Part shown: one piece after another, positions 1 through 7,619 of the stretch | Layout: every line of letters begins with the position of its first letter | How positions within the stretch are numbered: the stretch's first letter is position 1 | Source: Bacillota bacterium | GTDB lineage: Bacteria; Bacillota; Clostridia; Christensenellales; Aristaeellaceae | Assembly (NCBI GenBank): GCA_023391725.1 | Contig: JAEWAH010000060.1 | Location: 1-28,216 of the forward strand | Length of the DNA: 28,216 nt | Direction of reading: 5' to 3' | Translations under genes and position numbers: made by a program | The notes under the pieces: generated by a model | Database searches by the model: none | The model's input: the letters and a program-made list of their open reading frames with translations, nothing else | What the model was told of the DNA's origin: nothing

Positions 1-1
1 G

Positions 2-232
2 TATGAGGTGATGCGCCGCTGGGGCGCCAACCATGGCGCGTTCAGCTTCGGCCACATCGGCGCGGACCTCATCACCCTGGCCTCCATGCTTCGCATCCCG
101 GTATGCATGCACAATGTTCCGAGCAGCGACATCTACCGGCCCAGCATGTGGGACGCTTTCGGCACTGCGGACCTGGAAGGCGCCGACTACAGGGCTTGCG
201 AGAAGCTGGGACCCCTGTACGGGAAGAAGTAA
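2..232 (+). CDS. fucI: L-fucose/D-arabinose isomerase, 3' end (partial)
   Basis: The 5' end lies outside the window; the open frame enters at base 2 and ends at TAA. The 76 visible residues match the C-terminal end of L-fucose isomerase: NHGAFSFGHIGADLITLASM, then RIPVCMHN, and the family's usual ending DYRACEKLGPLYGKK. FucI is a cytoplasmic, metal-dependent ketol isomerase converting L-fucose to L-fuculose, and it commonly also accepts D-arabinose (giving D-ribulose). Downstream lies a ribulokinase rather than a typical fuculokinase, so D-arabinose or a related aldose may be the true substrate; that is inference. The family assignment is secure. Confidence 0.9.
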   Translation, partial: YEVMRRWGANHGAFSFGHIGADLITLASMLRIPVCMHNVPSSDIYRPSMWDAFGTADLEGADYRACEKLGPLYGKK

Positions 233-247
233 GACCTGTTGATTACT

Positions 248-280
248 AAAAGGGGGATGGGTATACGCCCATCCCCTTTT
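248..280 (+). terminator. hairpin with T-run between fucI and the kinase gene
   Basis: Arms at 248-261 and 268-280 (AAAAGGGGGATGGG against CCCATCCCCTTTT, one bulged G) with loop TATACG and a tail TTTTATAAGG. It resembles an intrinsic terminator but lies only a few bases before the ribosome site of the next operon gene. It may act as a partial terminator that lowers kinase expression relative to the isomerase, or as an RNA-processing/stability element. Confidence 0.5.
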
Positions 281-296
281 ATAAGGAGGTCAGTTG

Positions 297-1967
297 ATGC
301 CTGACCTTTCTGTTTACACGATCGGCGTGGACTTTGGCACCCTGGCCTGCCGGGCGTTACTGGTGGATACATCAAACGGTCGGGAAATCGCCACCTCGTC
401 GTTTGAGTATCCCCATGGGGTCATGGACAGATGTCTGCCAAGCGGCAAAAGCCTTCCGCCCAACTGGGCGCTGCAGCACCCCCGGGATTACCTGAACGCG
501 TTGTATGCAACCGTCCCGGACGTGATGAAGAAGGCAAATGTCAGCGCAAGCCAGGTGGCGGGGTTGGGGATCGATTTCACCGCCAGCACCCCAATGCCTG
601 TTAAAAAGGATGGTACGCCCCTTTGCTTCCTTCCCGAGTACGATGACGAACCCCACGCCTATGCCAAGCTATGGAAGCACCATGGCGCGCAAGATCATGC
701 CACCCGTATGACGGAAGTGGCCCTTGCGCGCAAAGAAGGCTTTCTTGCCGATTACGGCGGGAAGATCTCCTCTGAGTGGTTTTTCCCCAAGCTTTGGCAG
801 CTTCTTGAGGAAGCGCCCGATATCTATTATTCCATGGACTTCTTCATCGAGGCCGCCGACTGGATGGTATGGCAGCTGACTGGCGTGCAAACCAGGAATG
901 CCTGCTGCGCGGGATACAAAGCCTTGTGGAACAAACGCCGGGGCTACCCCAGCACTGATTATTTTAAGGCACTTGATCCGCGTCTTGAAAACGCCGTTTC
1001 GGAGAAGATGGACGCCCCCGTGCTCCCCTCCGGCGAAAAGGCCGGGTTCCTGACCGAAAAGATGGCGGCTTTGCTGGGACTTACGCCCGGCATCGCGGTA
1101 AGCGTTCCCCTCATCGATGGTCACATCTGTGTGCCCGCCGTGGGGATCGAAGGGCCGGGAACGATGATGGGCATCCTGGGCACATCCGCCTGCTTCATGC
1201 TCCTTCACGACAAAGAAGTGAAGGTAGCAGGTATCTGCGGCGTGGTGGAAGACGGGCTGGTGCCGGGGTATCTCGGATATGAGATGGGCCTTACCTGCAT
1301 GGGCGATCATTTTGCCTGGGCGGCGGATACCCTGGCGGGTAAAAAAGAGCGCGATGCGGCCAGGGAAGCAGGCCTTGACATTCACGCTTACCTCACCCGG
1401 GAGGCGGCCAAACTGCGCCCCGGGCAAAGCGGCCTACTCGCACTGGACTGGTGGAACGGCAACCGCTCGGTATTGACAGATGTGCATTTATCAGGCCTTT
1501 TGATGGGCATGACCCTTCAAACCACCTGTGCTGAGATCTACCGTGCGCTCATCGAAGCCACGGCCTACGGCGCGCGCATGATCGTGGAGTCTTACCGGAA
1601 CAGCGGCATCGCGGTCACGCAGATGTGCGCCGCCGGGGGCATCGCCATCAAAAACGATCTGGCTATGCGCATCTTCTGCGATGTGCTGGATATGCCTATA
1701 CATGTGGCCGGTACGAGTGAAGCCAGCGCCCTTGGCAGCGCGATCTTCGCATCTGTCGCCGCGGGCATTCATCCCACGGTAAAGGGAGCGACCCGGGCGA
1801 TGGGCAGGCCCGGTGCTAAAACGTATACCCCCATCCCCCACAACGCGGCCATCTATCAGAGGTTGTATCAGGAATATTCCTGCCTGCACGATACCTTCGG
1901 CCGTGGCGGGAATGATGTAATGAAGCGGCTTATGCGTCTAAAGGGTGAACAGACCGCCGCGAAGTAA
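297..1967 (+). CDS. araB: AraB-type ribulokinase (FGGY family)
   Basis: A 556-residue FGGY kinase, the usual length for ribulokinases and longer than xylulo- or glycerol kinases. The N-terminal ATPase lobe starts with TIGVDFGTLACRALLVD (phosphate 1 motif). AraB-like signatures follow: the HPRDYLNAL segment, GLGIDFTASTPMPV, LWKHHGAQ, and SSEWFFPKLWQ. The likely catalytic base is Asp274 in LIDGHICVPAVG; GILGTSACFM and the C-terminal CAAGGIAIKND motif complete the ATP site. It would phosphorylate ribulose (L- or D-) at C5 in the cytoplasm. ATG at 297 is chosen over the in-frame TTG at 294 because AAGGAGG ends 7 bases before it. It is followed after 17 bases by the dehydrogenase gene in one operon. 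The exact ketose cannot be read from sequence. Confidence 0.88.
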   Translation: MPDLSVYTIGVDFGTLACRALLVDTSNGREIATSSFEYPHGVMDRCLPSGKSLPPNWALQHPRDYLNALYATVPDVMKKANVSASQVAGLGIDFTASTPMPVKKDGTPLCFLPEYDDEPHAYAKLWKHHGAQDHATRMTEVALARKEGFLADYGGKISSEWFFPKLWQLLEEAPDIYYSMDFFIEAADWMVWQLTGVQTRNACCAGYKALWNKRRGYPSTDYFKALDPRLENAVSEKMDAPVLPSGEKAGFLTEKMAALLGLTPGIAVSVPLIDGHICVPAVGIEGPGTMMGILGTSACFMLLHDKEVKVAGICGVVEDGLVPGYLGYEMGLTCMGDHFAWAADTLAGKKERDAAREAGLDIHAYLTREAAKLRPGQSGLLALDWWNGNRSVLTDVHLSGLLMGMTLQTTCAEIYRALIEATAYGARMIVESYRNSGIAVTQMCAAGGIAIKNDLAMRIFCDVLDMPIHVAGTSEASALGSAIFASVAAGIHPTVKGATRAMGRPGAKTYTPIPHNAAIYQRLYQEYSCLHDTFGRGGNDVMKRLMRLKGEQTAAK

Positions 1968-1984
1968 CCATAAGGAGGAGCATT

Positions 1985-3025
1985 ATGAAAAAGACCATCG
2001 TTATTATCGGGGCCGGCATGATGGGCTCGGCCCTGAGCATCCCCGCCTGCGATAACGGGAATACCGTACGCATCGTAGGCACGCACCTGGATCGGGCCAT
2101 CATCGACCACGCCAGGATCCATCACGAGCATCCGGCCATGAAGCGCAAGCTTCCCGACAATATCACTTATTATCAAATTGAAGATATCGAAAAGGCCCTT
2201 GAAGGCGCGGATCTCGTCATCGGCGGCGTATCCAGCTTCGGTGTAGACTGGTTTGCAGAAACGATACTGCCCCTGATCCCGGAAAGCGTGCCCATCCTTT
2301 CGGTGACCAAAGGCTTATTGGACCTTCCTGACGGAACGCTTTTGACCTTCCCCCAGGTGTACAAGCAGCGCACAGCTAAGCAGCTTTCCTTCAACGCTAT
2401 CGGCGGGCCCTGCACCAGCTATGAGCTGGCCGACCGCCGCCATAGCGCCGTCACCTTCTGCGGTGACGATCCGGCAATTTTGCGGCAATTAAAGGCCATG
2501 CTGGAAACGGATTATTACCACATCAGCATCTCCACCGACGTGATCGGCGTGGAGTGCGCTGTGGCCATGAAAAACGCCTACGCCCTGGGAGTCACCCTGG
2601 CGGTGGGCATGATCGAGAAGGAAGAGGGCGAGGGCTGCACCCAAGCGTATAACCCGCAAGCCGCCATCTTCGGGCAGAGCGTGCGGGAGATGTCGAAAAT
2701 ATTGAAACTAATAGGCGGCAAGGAACAAAACATCGTCTACGCCGCTGGAGACCTGTATGTAACCATCTTCGGCGGACGTACAAGAAAGCTGGGCACGCTC
2801 CTGGGCCGGGGACTTTCCTTCTCCCAAGCGATGGCAGAGCTTTCCGGCATCACGCTGGAGTCCGTCTCCATCGCCACAAGGACCATCCGGGCCATGGAAG
2901 CCTTGGCTCAACGGGGCGTTGTAAGGCGGGAGGAGTTCCCGCTGCTGAATCATGTGGGCAAGCTTTTGCGGGAAGAAAAGACGGACGGCGTCCCCTTTGA
3001 GCAGTTTGAAGTAGAGGAAATTTAA
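1985..3025 (+). CDS. GpsA-like NAD(P)-dependent sugar/glycerol-phosphate dehydrogenase
   Basis: A 346-residue protein with the fold order of NAD(P)-dependent glycerol-3-phosphate dehydrogenase. It has an N-terminal Rossmann motif GAGMMGSAL, then KGLLDLPDG, a GGPCTSYELAD segment where GpsA has SGP-x-x-x-x-E, the putative catalytic Lys196 in AMKNAYALGVTLAVGM, and a C-terminal GDLYVT segment. Where GpsA has SRNRRFG (Arg-Asn contacting substrate and cofactor), this protein has GRTRKLG (Arg265-Thr266). Together with its place after an isomerase and a pentulose kinase, this suggests it acts on a phosphorylated sugar or polyol other than glycerol-3-phosphate; that is inference. The ribosome site AAGGAGGAGC is 4 bases before ATG. 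The operon ends at the terminator just downstream. Confidence 0.75.
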   Translation: MKKTIVIIGAGMMGSALSIPACDNGNTVRIVGTHLDRAIIDHARIHHEHPAMKRKLPDNITYYQIEDIEKALEGADLVIGGVSSFGVDWFAETILPLIPESVPILSVTKGLLDLPDGTLLTFPQVYKQRTAKQLSFNAIGGPCTSYELADRRHSAVTFCGDDPAILRQLKAMLETDYYHISISTDVIGVECAVAMKNAYALGVTLAVGMIEKEEGEGCTQAYNPQAAIFGQSVREMSKILKLIGGKEQNIVYAAGDLYVTIFGGRTRKLGTLLGRGLSFSQAMAELSGITLESVSIATRTIRAMEALAQRGVVRREEFPLLNHVGKLLREEKTDGVPFEQFEVEEI

Positions 3026-3064
3026 GGCATATATTTTATCAAATCGTTATACGCATCCCTCTTT

Positions 3065-3102
3065 GGCCCTGCGCAGTGCAAACCGCGCGGGGCCTTTGTT
3101 TT
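3065..3102 (+). terminator. intrinsic terminator of the sugar operon
   Basis: GGCCCTGCGC (3065-3074) pairs with GCGCGGGGCC (3085-3094), ten pairs with one G-T wobble and a 10-base loop, followed by TTTGTTTTG. It lies 40 bases after the dehydrogenase stop. Confidence 0.8.
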
Positions 3103-3213
3103 GGGCCTTTCGCCTCATCCCCAAGGAAGAATCCATCCAATATCGGCAGATAAAAGGGCGCGCAAGCAAGCAATTTCAGGGGAATTTGATTATGGATTAC
3201 CAACTATTGTCCG

Positions 3214-3242
3214 TTGTAATGACCCGATACATCTAGTATCAT
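3214..3242 (+). promoter_or_regulatory. weak candidate promoter of the chitinase gene
   Basis: TTGTAA (3214-3219), a 17-base spacer and TATCAT (3237-3242), about 40 bases before the chitinase start. Both boxes deviate from consensus, so this is only a best candidate in the gap. Confidence 0.3.
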
Positions 3243-3280
3243 TTTTGTAATACTTTCTATCAGGAAGGAGCTTTAACATC

Positions 3281-4432
3281 GTGAAGGCAAAACGAATCCT
3301 GCGAATCACCTGCCTAGCCATGGCAGTATTTTTCCTGTTTACCATGCCCGGGGTCGTCGGCTCGGCTTCCGCCGCCGGCAAGATCATCGCCGGGTATTAT
3401 GCCAGCTGGGCCGCTTATTCCGACTATACGCCCTCGGATATCCCTGCGGGGAACCTTACGCACATCCTGTACGCGTTCGCCAATATCAGCAGTGATTACA
3501 AGATCGCCATCGGCGATCCAGAGGTGGATACGACTAACTTCGCGGAGCTCCGGACGCTGAAAAAGAATTACCCCAATGTCAGGACGCTGATCTCCGTAGG
3601 TGGCTGGGAATGGTCCGGCAATTTTTCCAACATGGCCTCCACCGCCGCGCGCCGGGAGACGTTCGCCACCAGTGCGGTGGCCTTTGCAGTGAAATATGGG
3701 TTTGACGGCATCGACCTTGACTGGGAGTATCCTGTTAGCGGAGGCAAGTCCAGCAATTCCGCCCGTGCCGCCGACAAAACGAACTTTACAGCCCTCTTGA
3801 AGCTGCTTCGGGAAAAGCTCAACGCTCAGGGCAAGACGGATGGCAAAAAATATCTTTTGACTATCGCCGGAGGCGCAACAACATCCTACACGAAGAACGT
3901 GCAAATGAAATCCGTTGCCCAATACCTGGATTTCAGCGTTCTGATGGCCTATGACATGCATACCAATTGGGACAAATATACCGATCACAACGCACCGCTG
4001 TACACCTCCTCCGACTGGTCGCCCCAAGCCAAGTGGAGCGCGGACCAAGCAGTAAAGGCCTGGACAAGCGCTGGTTTCCCCAAATCCAAGCTGGTGCTTG
4101 GCGTACCTTTCTACGGCCACCTTTACTCCAACGTGAAGGACGGCAATACGGGCCTTTACAGAACGTACAGCGGCTACAAGACAGTGAGCTATGACCAGGT
4201 CGCTTCCCAGTACTTGACCGACAAAGCCTATGTGCGCCGCTATGGCACAGCCGGCCGGACGCCCTGGCTGTTTGACGGTTCCACCTTCATTACCTATGAG
4301 GACGCTCAGTCCTTGAAAGAGAAGGCGGGATATGTGACAAACCAAGGCCTGGGCGGGGTAGGCATCTGGGAGCTTTCTCAGAATGCCAACGGAACGCTGC
4401 TAAAGACGCTGCGCAACAACCTGGCAAAGTAA
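3281..4432 (+). CDS. secreted GH18 chitinase-like glycoside hydrolase
   Basis: A 383-residue single-domain GH18 protein. Residues 1-32 form a signal peptide: basic MKAKRILR, a hydrophobic core, and a cleavage site near ASA-A. The mature part begins KIIAGYYASWAAY and contains the SVGGW strand and the catalytic DGIDLDWEYP motif (Asp142, Asp145, Asp147, proton donor Glu149). The barrel closes with the MAYDMH and GVGIWELSQ segments. It probably hydrolyses chitin or a related beta-1,4-linked GlcNAc polymer outside the cell; an endo-beta-N-acetylglucosaminidase or a catalytically related wall-active enzyme is possible. The GTG start at 3281 is supported by AGGAAGGAG 10 bases upstream. There is no carbohydrate-binding or anchoring domain. 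The gene is monocistronic; no clear terminator was found directly after it. Confidence 0.88.
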   Translation: MKAKRILRITCLAMAVFFLFTMPGVVGSASAAGKIIAGYYASWAAYSDYTPSDIPAGNLTHILYAFANISSDYKIAIGDPEVDTTNFAELRTLKKNYPNVRTLISVGGWEWSGNFSNMASTAARRETFATSAVAFAVKYGFDGIDLDWEYPVSGGKSSNSARAADKTNFTALLKLLREKLNAQGKTDGKKYLLTIAGGATTSYTKNVQMKSVAQYLDFSVLMAYDMHTNWDKYTDHNAPLYTSSDWSPQAKWSADQAVKAWTSAGFPKSKLVLGVPFYGHLYSNVKDGNTGLYRTYSGYKTVSYDQVASQYLTDKAYVRRYGTAGRTPWLFDGSTFITYEDAQSLKEKAGYVTNQGLGGVGIWELSQNANGTLLKTLRNNLAK

Positions 4433-4522
4433 CGATTTAATCAAACTTAACTCCCCCTACTATGCGTTATCATGGTGTAAAAGCTAAAAAAGCACCTGCC
4501 AAACGCGTTTGATCCAACAAGC

Positions 4523-4548
4523 TAGGGCGGGGGCTTGCCCCCGCCCTA
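4523..4548. repeat. GGGGGCTTGCCCCC-family palindrome, copy 1
   Basis: Twelve-base perfect arms TAGGGCGGGGGC and GCCCCCGCCCTA around a TT centre. The core recurs at 4905-4918, 10041-10054 and, with an AA centre, 10115-10128. It is followed at 4560-4581 by GCGACGATTGAGCCAGTTGGAA, which is nearly repeated at 11787-11808. Confidence 0.85.
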
Positions 4549-4640
4549 CGCGAACTGACGCGACGATTGAGCCAGTTGGAAAGACCCCCCTACCTGCGTT
4601 ATCAACTCCCCACATCGCAAATGGGGATATCCATGCAATC

Positions 4641-4850
4641 ATGCTTGACCCCCGCCATCGCCGCCTGGAAGGCATACTCGTGTACTGCGGTTTCCTATGG
4701 AAATATGTGACCATGGACCCCGCCGGGTACGAAAAATTCCGCGATCTCGCCATTCGCAAGTTCCTTGAGGGCCACCGGATTTTTGCAAAGGACAAGGAAG
4801 CCATAAGCCACGTAGAGAAATTGCTCAAGCGGGAAGAAGAAATGGCATAA
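4641..4850 (+). CDS. small hypothetical protein
   Basis: An open frame that could encode 69 residues from ATG 4641. The protein has a hydrophobic/aromatic middle (ILVYCGFLWKYVTM) and a charged helical C-terminus (KDKEAISHVEKLLKREEEMA). The frame stays open upstream to 4509, but that part runs through the palindromic repeat and is probably not protein. The ribosome site is poor (GGGGAT about 12 bases before ATG). A strong terminator follows within 10 bases of the stop, which supports a real transcript. I do not recognise the family; it could also be a degraded gene remnant. Confidence 0.4.
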   Translation: MLDPRHRRLEGILVYCGFLWKYVTMDPAGYEKFRDLAIRKFLEGHRIFAKDKEAISHVEKLLKREEEMA

Positions 4851-4856
4851 GAATAT

Positions 4857-4898
4857 GCGGGGGAGTGGATTTGTTAAAACCCACTCCCCCGCGCTTTA
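4857..4898 (+). terminator. intrinsic terminator after the small ORF
   Basis: GCGGGGGAGTGG (4857-4868) pairs perfectly with CCACTCCCCCGC (4881-4892) around a 12-base loop, followed by GCTTTATC. The stem is very stable; the T-tail is short. Confidence 0.65.
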
Positions 4899-4903
4899 TC
4901 GTA

Positions 4904-4919
4904 GGGGGGCTTGCCCCCG
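4904..4919. repeat. GGGGGCTTGCCCCC-family palindrome, copy 2
   Basis: GGGGGC (4905-4910), TT, GCCCCC (4913-4918): the same core as the copy at 4523. It lies between the terminator and the 3' end of the convergent SH3-repeat gene. Confidence 0.75.
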
Positions 4920-4956
4920 CCGCGAAAAATCTCCCTTCCTGCCATAGGCGGCCCTG

Positions 4957-6126
4957 TCAATCACCAAACAGAATGCTCTTTTGAATCCATCCGGTACCCG
5001 AAAGCCTGCCGATATGGACCTTATACCAGCTGCCGCTTACAGCGTCGATGGTCAATTGGGTGTTCTTGCCTAAGAAAGCCACCGTGGTACTTTCATTTGC
5101 GCTCTGATAAAGATACGCATCCTGGGAGAGCCGGGCCGTCTGCCCAACGATGGGGGGCACCGTAGGGCCTGTTCCCCCTCCCGGCACGGAGGACAGGAGC
5201 GAGGCCAGCATATACCCCGACTGTGGACCGTTTGCCACATGCAGCCACTCGCCGCAGATGCCCCATACCTGCATTTCTGAGCCGTTTGGATACTGACCCA
5301 GGGATCTGGCTTGCAAGCTTGGCGTTTCCCGCAAGTTGACCCTGCCGCCGGTGACGAGCACAGTGGGCCTCATATCACGGACCCCGCTGGCTTCCACGCC
5401 AAAGGCAAGATAATCATCTATCATATAGCCTTCCGTATTCCCCACTAGCACTTTTACCCAGTCCGAACCCTGATAGCGGCTAAGAATTTTGACCTTCGTG
5501 CCGTTATAGTACTTGCCCAGGGATGTGGCCGTGACGCTGCGGCTTACCCTTAAATGCAGCCGGTCATTGGTGTTGGGGTTGTTGACCACGGCAGTGTCAA
5601 GCATCCCTGAAAAGCTGCCCGCGGGTACGAACCCCGAAGCATGTTCCATCCCGTTGCGCATGATGAGGATGTGCCACCAGGTATCCGTAAAGCCCATCAG
5701 GCGGATTTCTTCCCCATAGCAGTAAGTGGTGTGGGAGGCGCTTTTGCTGGGCTTGCTGTACAACTCCCATTCGGTGGATGTGGCCATGTATTCCGGCATG
5801 GCGGACTTTACCTTGTCTGCCGCCCCGCCAAAGAAATTAGTCACGTACTTCGCCAGCATATATGCCTGGTAGGTCGGTTTCCCATCCACCGGATAGCCCA
5901 CCCCTACCTTCATCCAGCCGTCATCCCTGTATTCCAGGATCATCAGCGGCGCGCCGTTATAATACTTGCCCATGGACGCGGCCGTGGTGCTGGGGCTTAC
6001 CCGCAGGTGCAGCCGGTCATTCGGGTTGGGATTGTTGACCACAGCCCCGTCGCTGTTGGCCAGGCCCAGAGCCGGAATTCCCACCATCAGTGCCAAACAC
6101 ATAATCAGGGCGTATACCTTTTTCAT
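4957..6126 (-). CDS. secreted multi-SH3-repeat protein
   Basis: A 389-residue protein with a signal peptide (MKKVYALIMCLALMVGIPALGLA) and about five bacterial SH3-like repeats. Repeat ends are marked by G-x-W or W-x-x-V/I cores: DDGWMKVGVG, DTWWHILIM, GSDWVKVLVG, CGEWLHVANG and SGSWYKVHIG. Repeats 1 and 3 both open with VVNNPN-x-NDRLHLRVS and contain GKYYNG, a recent internal duplication. Such domains usually bind peptidoglycan or other wall polymers; no catalytic domain is attached, so an adhesive or scaffolding role is inferred. ATG 6126 is chosen because it begins the signal peptide and follows GGGGGG by 7 bases; an upstream in-frame ATG at 6228 adds residues with no secretion logic. The gene is monocistronic, on the minus strand. 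Confidence 0.82.
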   Translation of the reverse strand: MKKVYALIMCLALMVGIPALGLANSDGAVVNNPNPNDRLHLRVSPSTTAASMGKYYNGAPLMILEYRDDGWMKVGVGYPVDGKPTYQAYMLAKYVTNFFGGAADKVKSAMPEYMATSTEWELYSKPSKSASHTTYCYGEEIRLMGFTDTWWHILIMRNGMEHASGFVPAGSFSGMLDTAVVNNPNTNDRLHLRVSRSVTATSLGKYYNGTKVKILSRYQGSDWVKVLVGNTEGYMIDDYLAFGVEASGVRDMRPTVLVTGGRVNLRETPSLQARSLGQYPNGSEMQVWGICGEWLHVANGPQSGYMLASLLSSVPGGGTGPTVPPIVGQTARLSQDAYLYQSANESTTVAFLGKNTQLTIDAVSGSWYKVHIGRLSGTGWIQKSILFGD

Positions 6127-6231
6127 GGTTTTTCCCCCCATCCATTTCCTGATAATGTAACGCGCCAATCGCCCAATATTTTTCATATTTGATGTAAATT
6201 TACAACTTACTGTGAGGGCCGCTGGCAATCC

Positions 6232-6268
6232 AAATAAAATCGAGCCCCGGCGGGATCACCGCCGGGGC
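6232..6268 (-). terminator. terminator of the TetR/acyltransferase operon
   Basis: GCCCCGGCGG (6244-6253) and CCGCCGGGGC (6259-6268), ten perfect pairs with loop GATCA. On the minus strand the hairpin is followed by TCGATTTTATTTG, and it lies 85 bases beyond the acyltransferase stop. Confidence 0.75.
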
Positions 6269-6352
6269 TTCTTTCGCACCGAGGATTCAAATGGCTGGTT
6301 TTATCCGGCGGGATGCGATGCTTATCCCTGCCGGTTTTTCGTGCGGATTTCT

Positions 6353-7606
6353 TCACTCCCCCGCCATTTCTGCTTTGACCCTTTGCAAAAAGCGCTCCAC
6401 GTCCTGTGCCCTGCGCTCCGCGTCAAAAAACCCGGCGGATAAGGTCAAATGTTCTCCGTAGCTCCCCGCGCTTAGCATGAACGAGGGCGCGTGCATAGCG
6501 AGAGCCAGGGGCAGGACATCCGTCACAGGCACATTGCCAAACCGCATAGTGCCCTTAAACAACCACCCCAGGTTGGAAACGATGGGCGCGGCCTCCCCCG
6601 TCCTTTTCGCTTTCCGGCTGGCATCAATCAAAAATAATCTGGCTTTCTCGAAGGGCATCTGCCGAAGATAGGTCATGGCCGCCGCGCTGGCAAGCCCCGG
6701 TTGGCCGGACTTGATGGCTGCCGTCTTAAGGCGGACCTTCTCCAGCGTTTTTGCAAACGGTTCGCCCCTTACCGGATCGATGCACACCGTCTCCATGCCC
6801 GAAAGGTTGCAGACGGCAGGCGCATCTTCTTCCTTAAAATATCGGCGCAGGTCCACCGTCATGTGGAGGGTCACGGCTTGTTCCCCGTCCGTTTCATGGG
6901 ACAATGCCCTTGCGCAGGATGCCAGCAGCAGGTCGTTGACCGTTGCGCCGGACATTGGCTTTACCGCCGCCAAAGGAATGGTAACAAAGGCATAGCACGC
7001 CTCTTTACCCTCCACGCTCCGGTATGGAAAGGTGAGAAACGGGCTGGGCGCCGGCTTTTCCTTGCGCAGCGCCATGCGAAAGTCCGCCACCCCGCAGCTT
7101 TCAAACACCCGTGCCTCTCCCCTGTCACAGGAGATATCCTCCATCCATCTTTCCCCGGCGTAGCGCGCGTTGTACAGCCGGTTCAGCAGCCTCAAATACG
7201 ACTTTAGCCCACCCGCATCCGCGGCGGCATGGTCAAGCCGCAGGAACAGCGCTGATTGATGGGCCAACAAAACCAGCCGCGCCGCCACCTGCCCTTCCCC
7301 GGGCTCTTCCCGCAAAAAGGCTGCAAGCCCCTCCTGCCAGGTTTCGGCTTGGGCCACGCTGAACAAGCCGCCATGCTCCTGAATGGGGAGCCATACAGGC
7401 GGGTCCTGTGTAAGATCAAACCGGCAGCCCAATACGGGCTGCAGGGCGACGCTGTCGGATACTGCCTGGCGAAGAATATCTGCGTCCGGCTGCCCGTCAA
7501 GCAAGGCAACAAGAGAGAGCATGCCGTTGGAGTCCATATCGTGGGAGATATAGTTGGCCCAGTCCTGCCCGGTGGTTTCGAAAGCGTTCTCCGCCTTCAT
7601 TTGCAT
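6353..7606 (-). CDS. stand-alone condensation-domain / CAT-fold acyltransferase
   Basis: A 417-residue protein with the features of the condensation/acyltransferase superfamily (NRPS condensation domains, alcohol acetyltransferases, PapA and WS/DGAT enzymes). The catalytic H-x-x-x-D is His126-Asp130 in RLDHAAADAGG, and TVDLRRYF in the C-terminal half resembles the conserved V-D-L-R region after the crossover. Such enzymes transfer an acyl group from CoA or a carrier to an alcohol or amine; the substrates are unknown. There are no carrier or adenylation domains nearby, so it is not part of a visible assembly line. The start at 7606 is preferred because AAGGGA lies 8 bases upstream; ATG at 7600 is an alternative. 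It follows the TetR gene by 13 bases in one operon. Confidence 0.7.
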   Translation of the reverse strand: MQMKAENAFETTGQDWANYISHDMDSNGMLSLVALLDGQPDADILRQAVSDSVALQPVLGCRFDLTQDPPVWLPIQEHGGLFSVAQAETWQEGLAAFLREEPGEGQVAARLVLLAHQSALFLRLDHAAADAGGLKSYLRLLNRLYNARYAGERWMEDISCDRGEARVFESCGVADFRMALRKEKPAPSPFLTFPYRSVEGKEACYAFVTIPLAAVKPMSGATVNDLLLASCARALSHETDGEQAVTLHMTVDLRRYFKEEDAPAVCNLSGMETVCIDPVRGEPFAKTLEKVRLKTAAIKSGQPGLASAAAMTYLRQMPFEKARLFLIDASRKAKRTGEAAPIVSNLGWLFKGTMRFGNVPVTDVLPLALAMHAPSFMLSAGSYGEHLTLSAGFFDAERRAQDVERFLQRVKAEMAGE

Positions 7607-7619
7607 ACAGCACGTCCCT

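Noticed and set aside
669..1427. 252-residue minus-strand frame inside the ribulokinase gene
   Set aside because: Shadow of the GC-rich kinase gene, with no ribosome site.
3314..4345. 343-residue open frame on the minus strand opposite the chitinase
   Set aside because: It is a codon-bias shadow: the sense strand has a signal peptide, GH18 catalytic motif and ribosome site, and the antisense protein has no recognisable domain.
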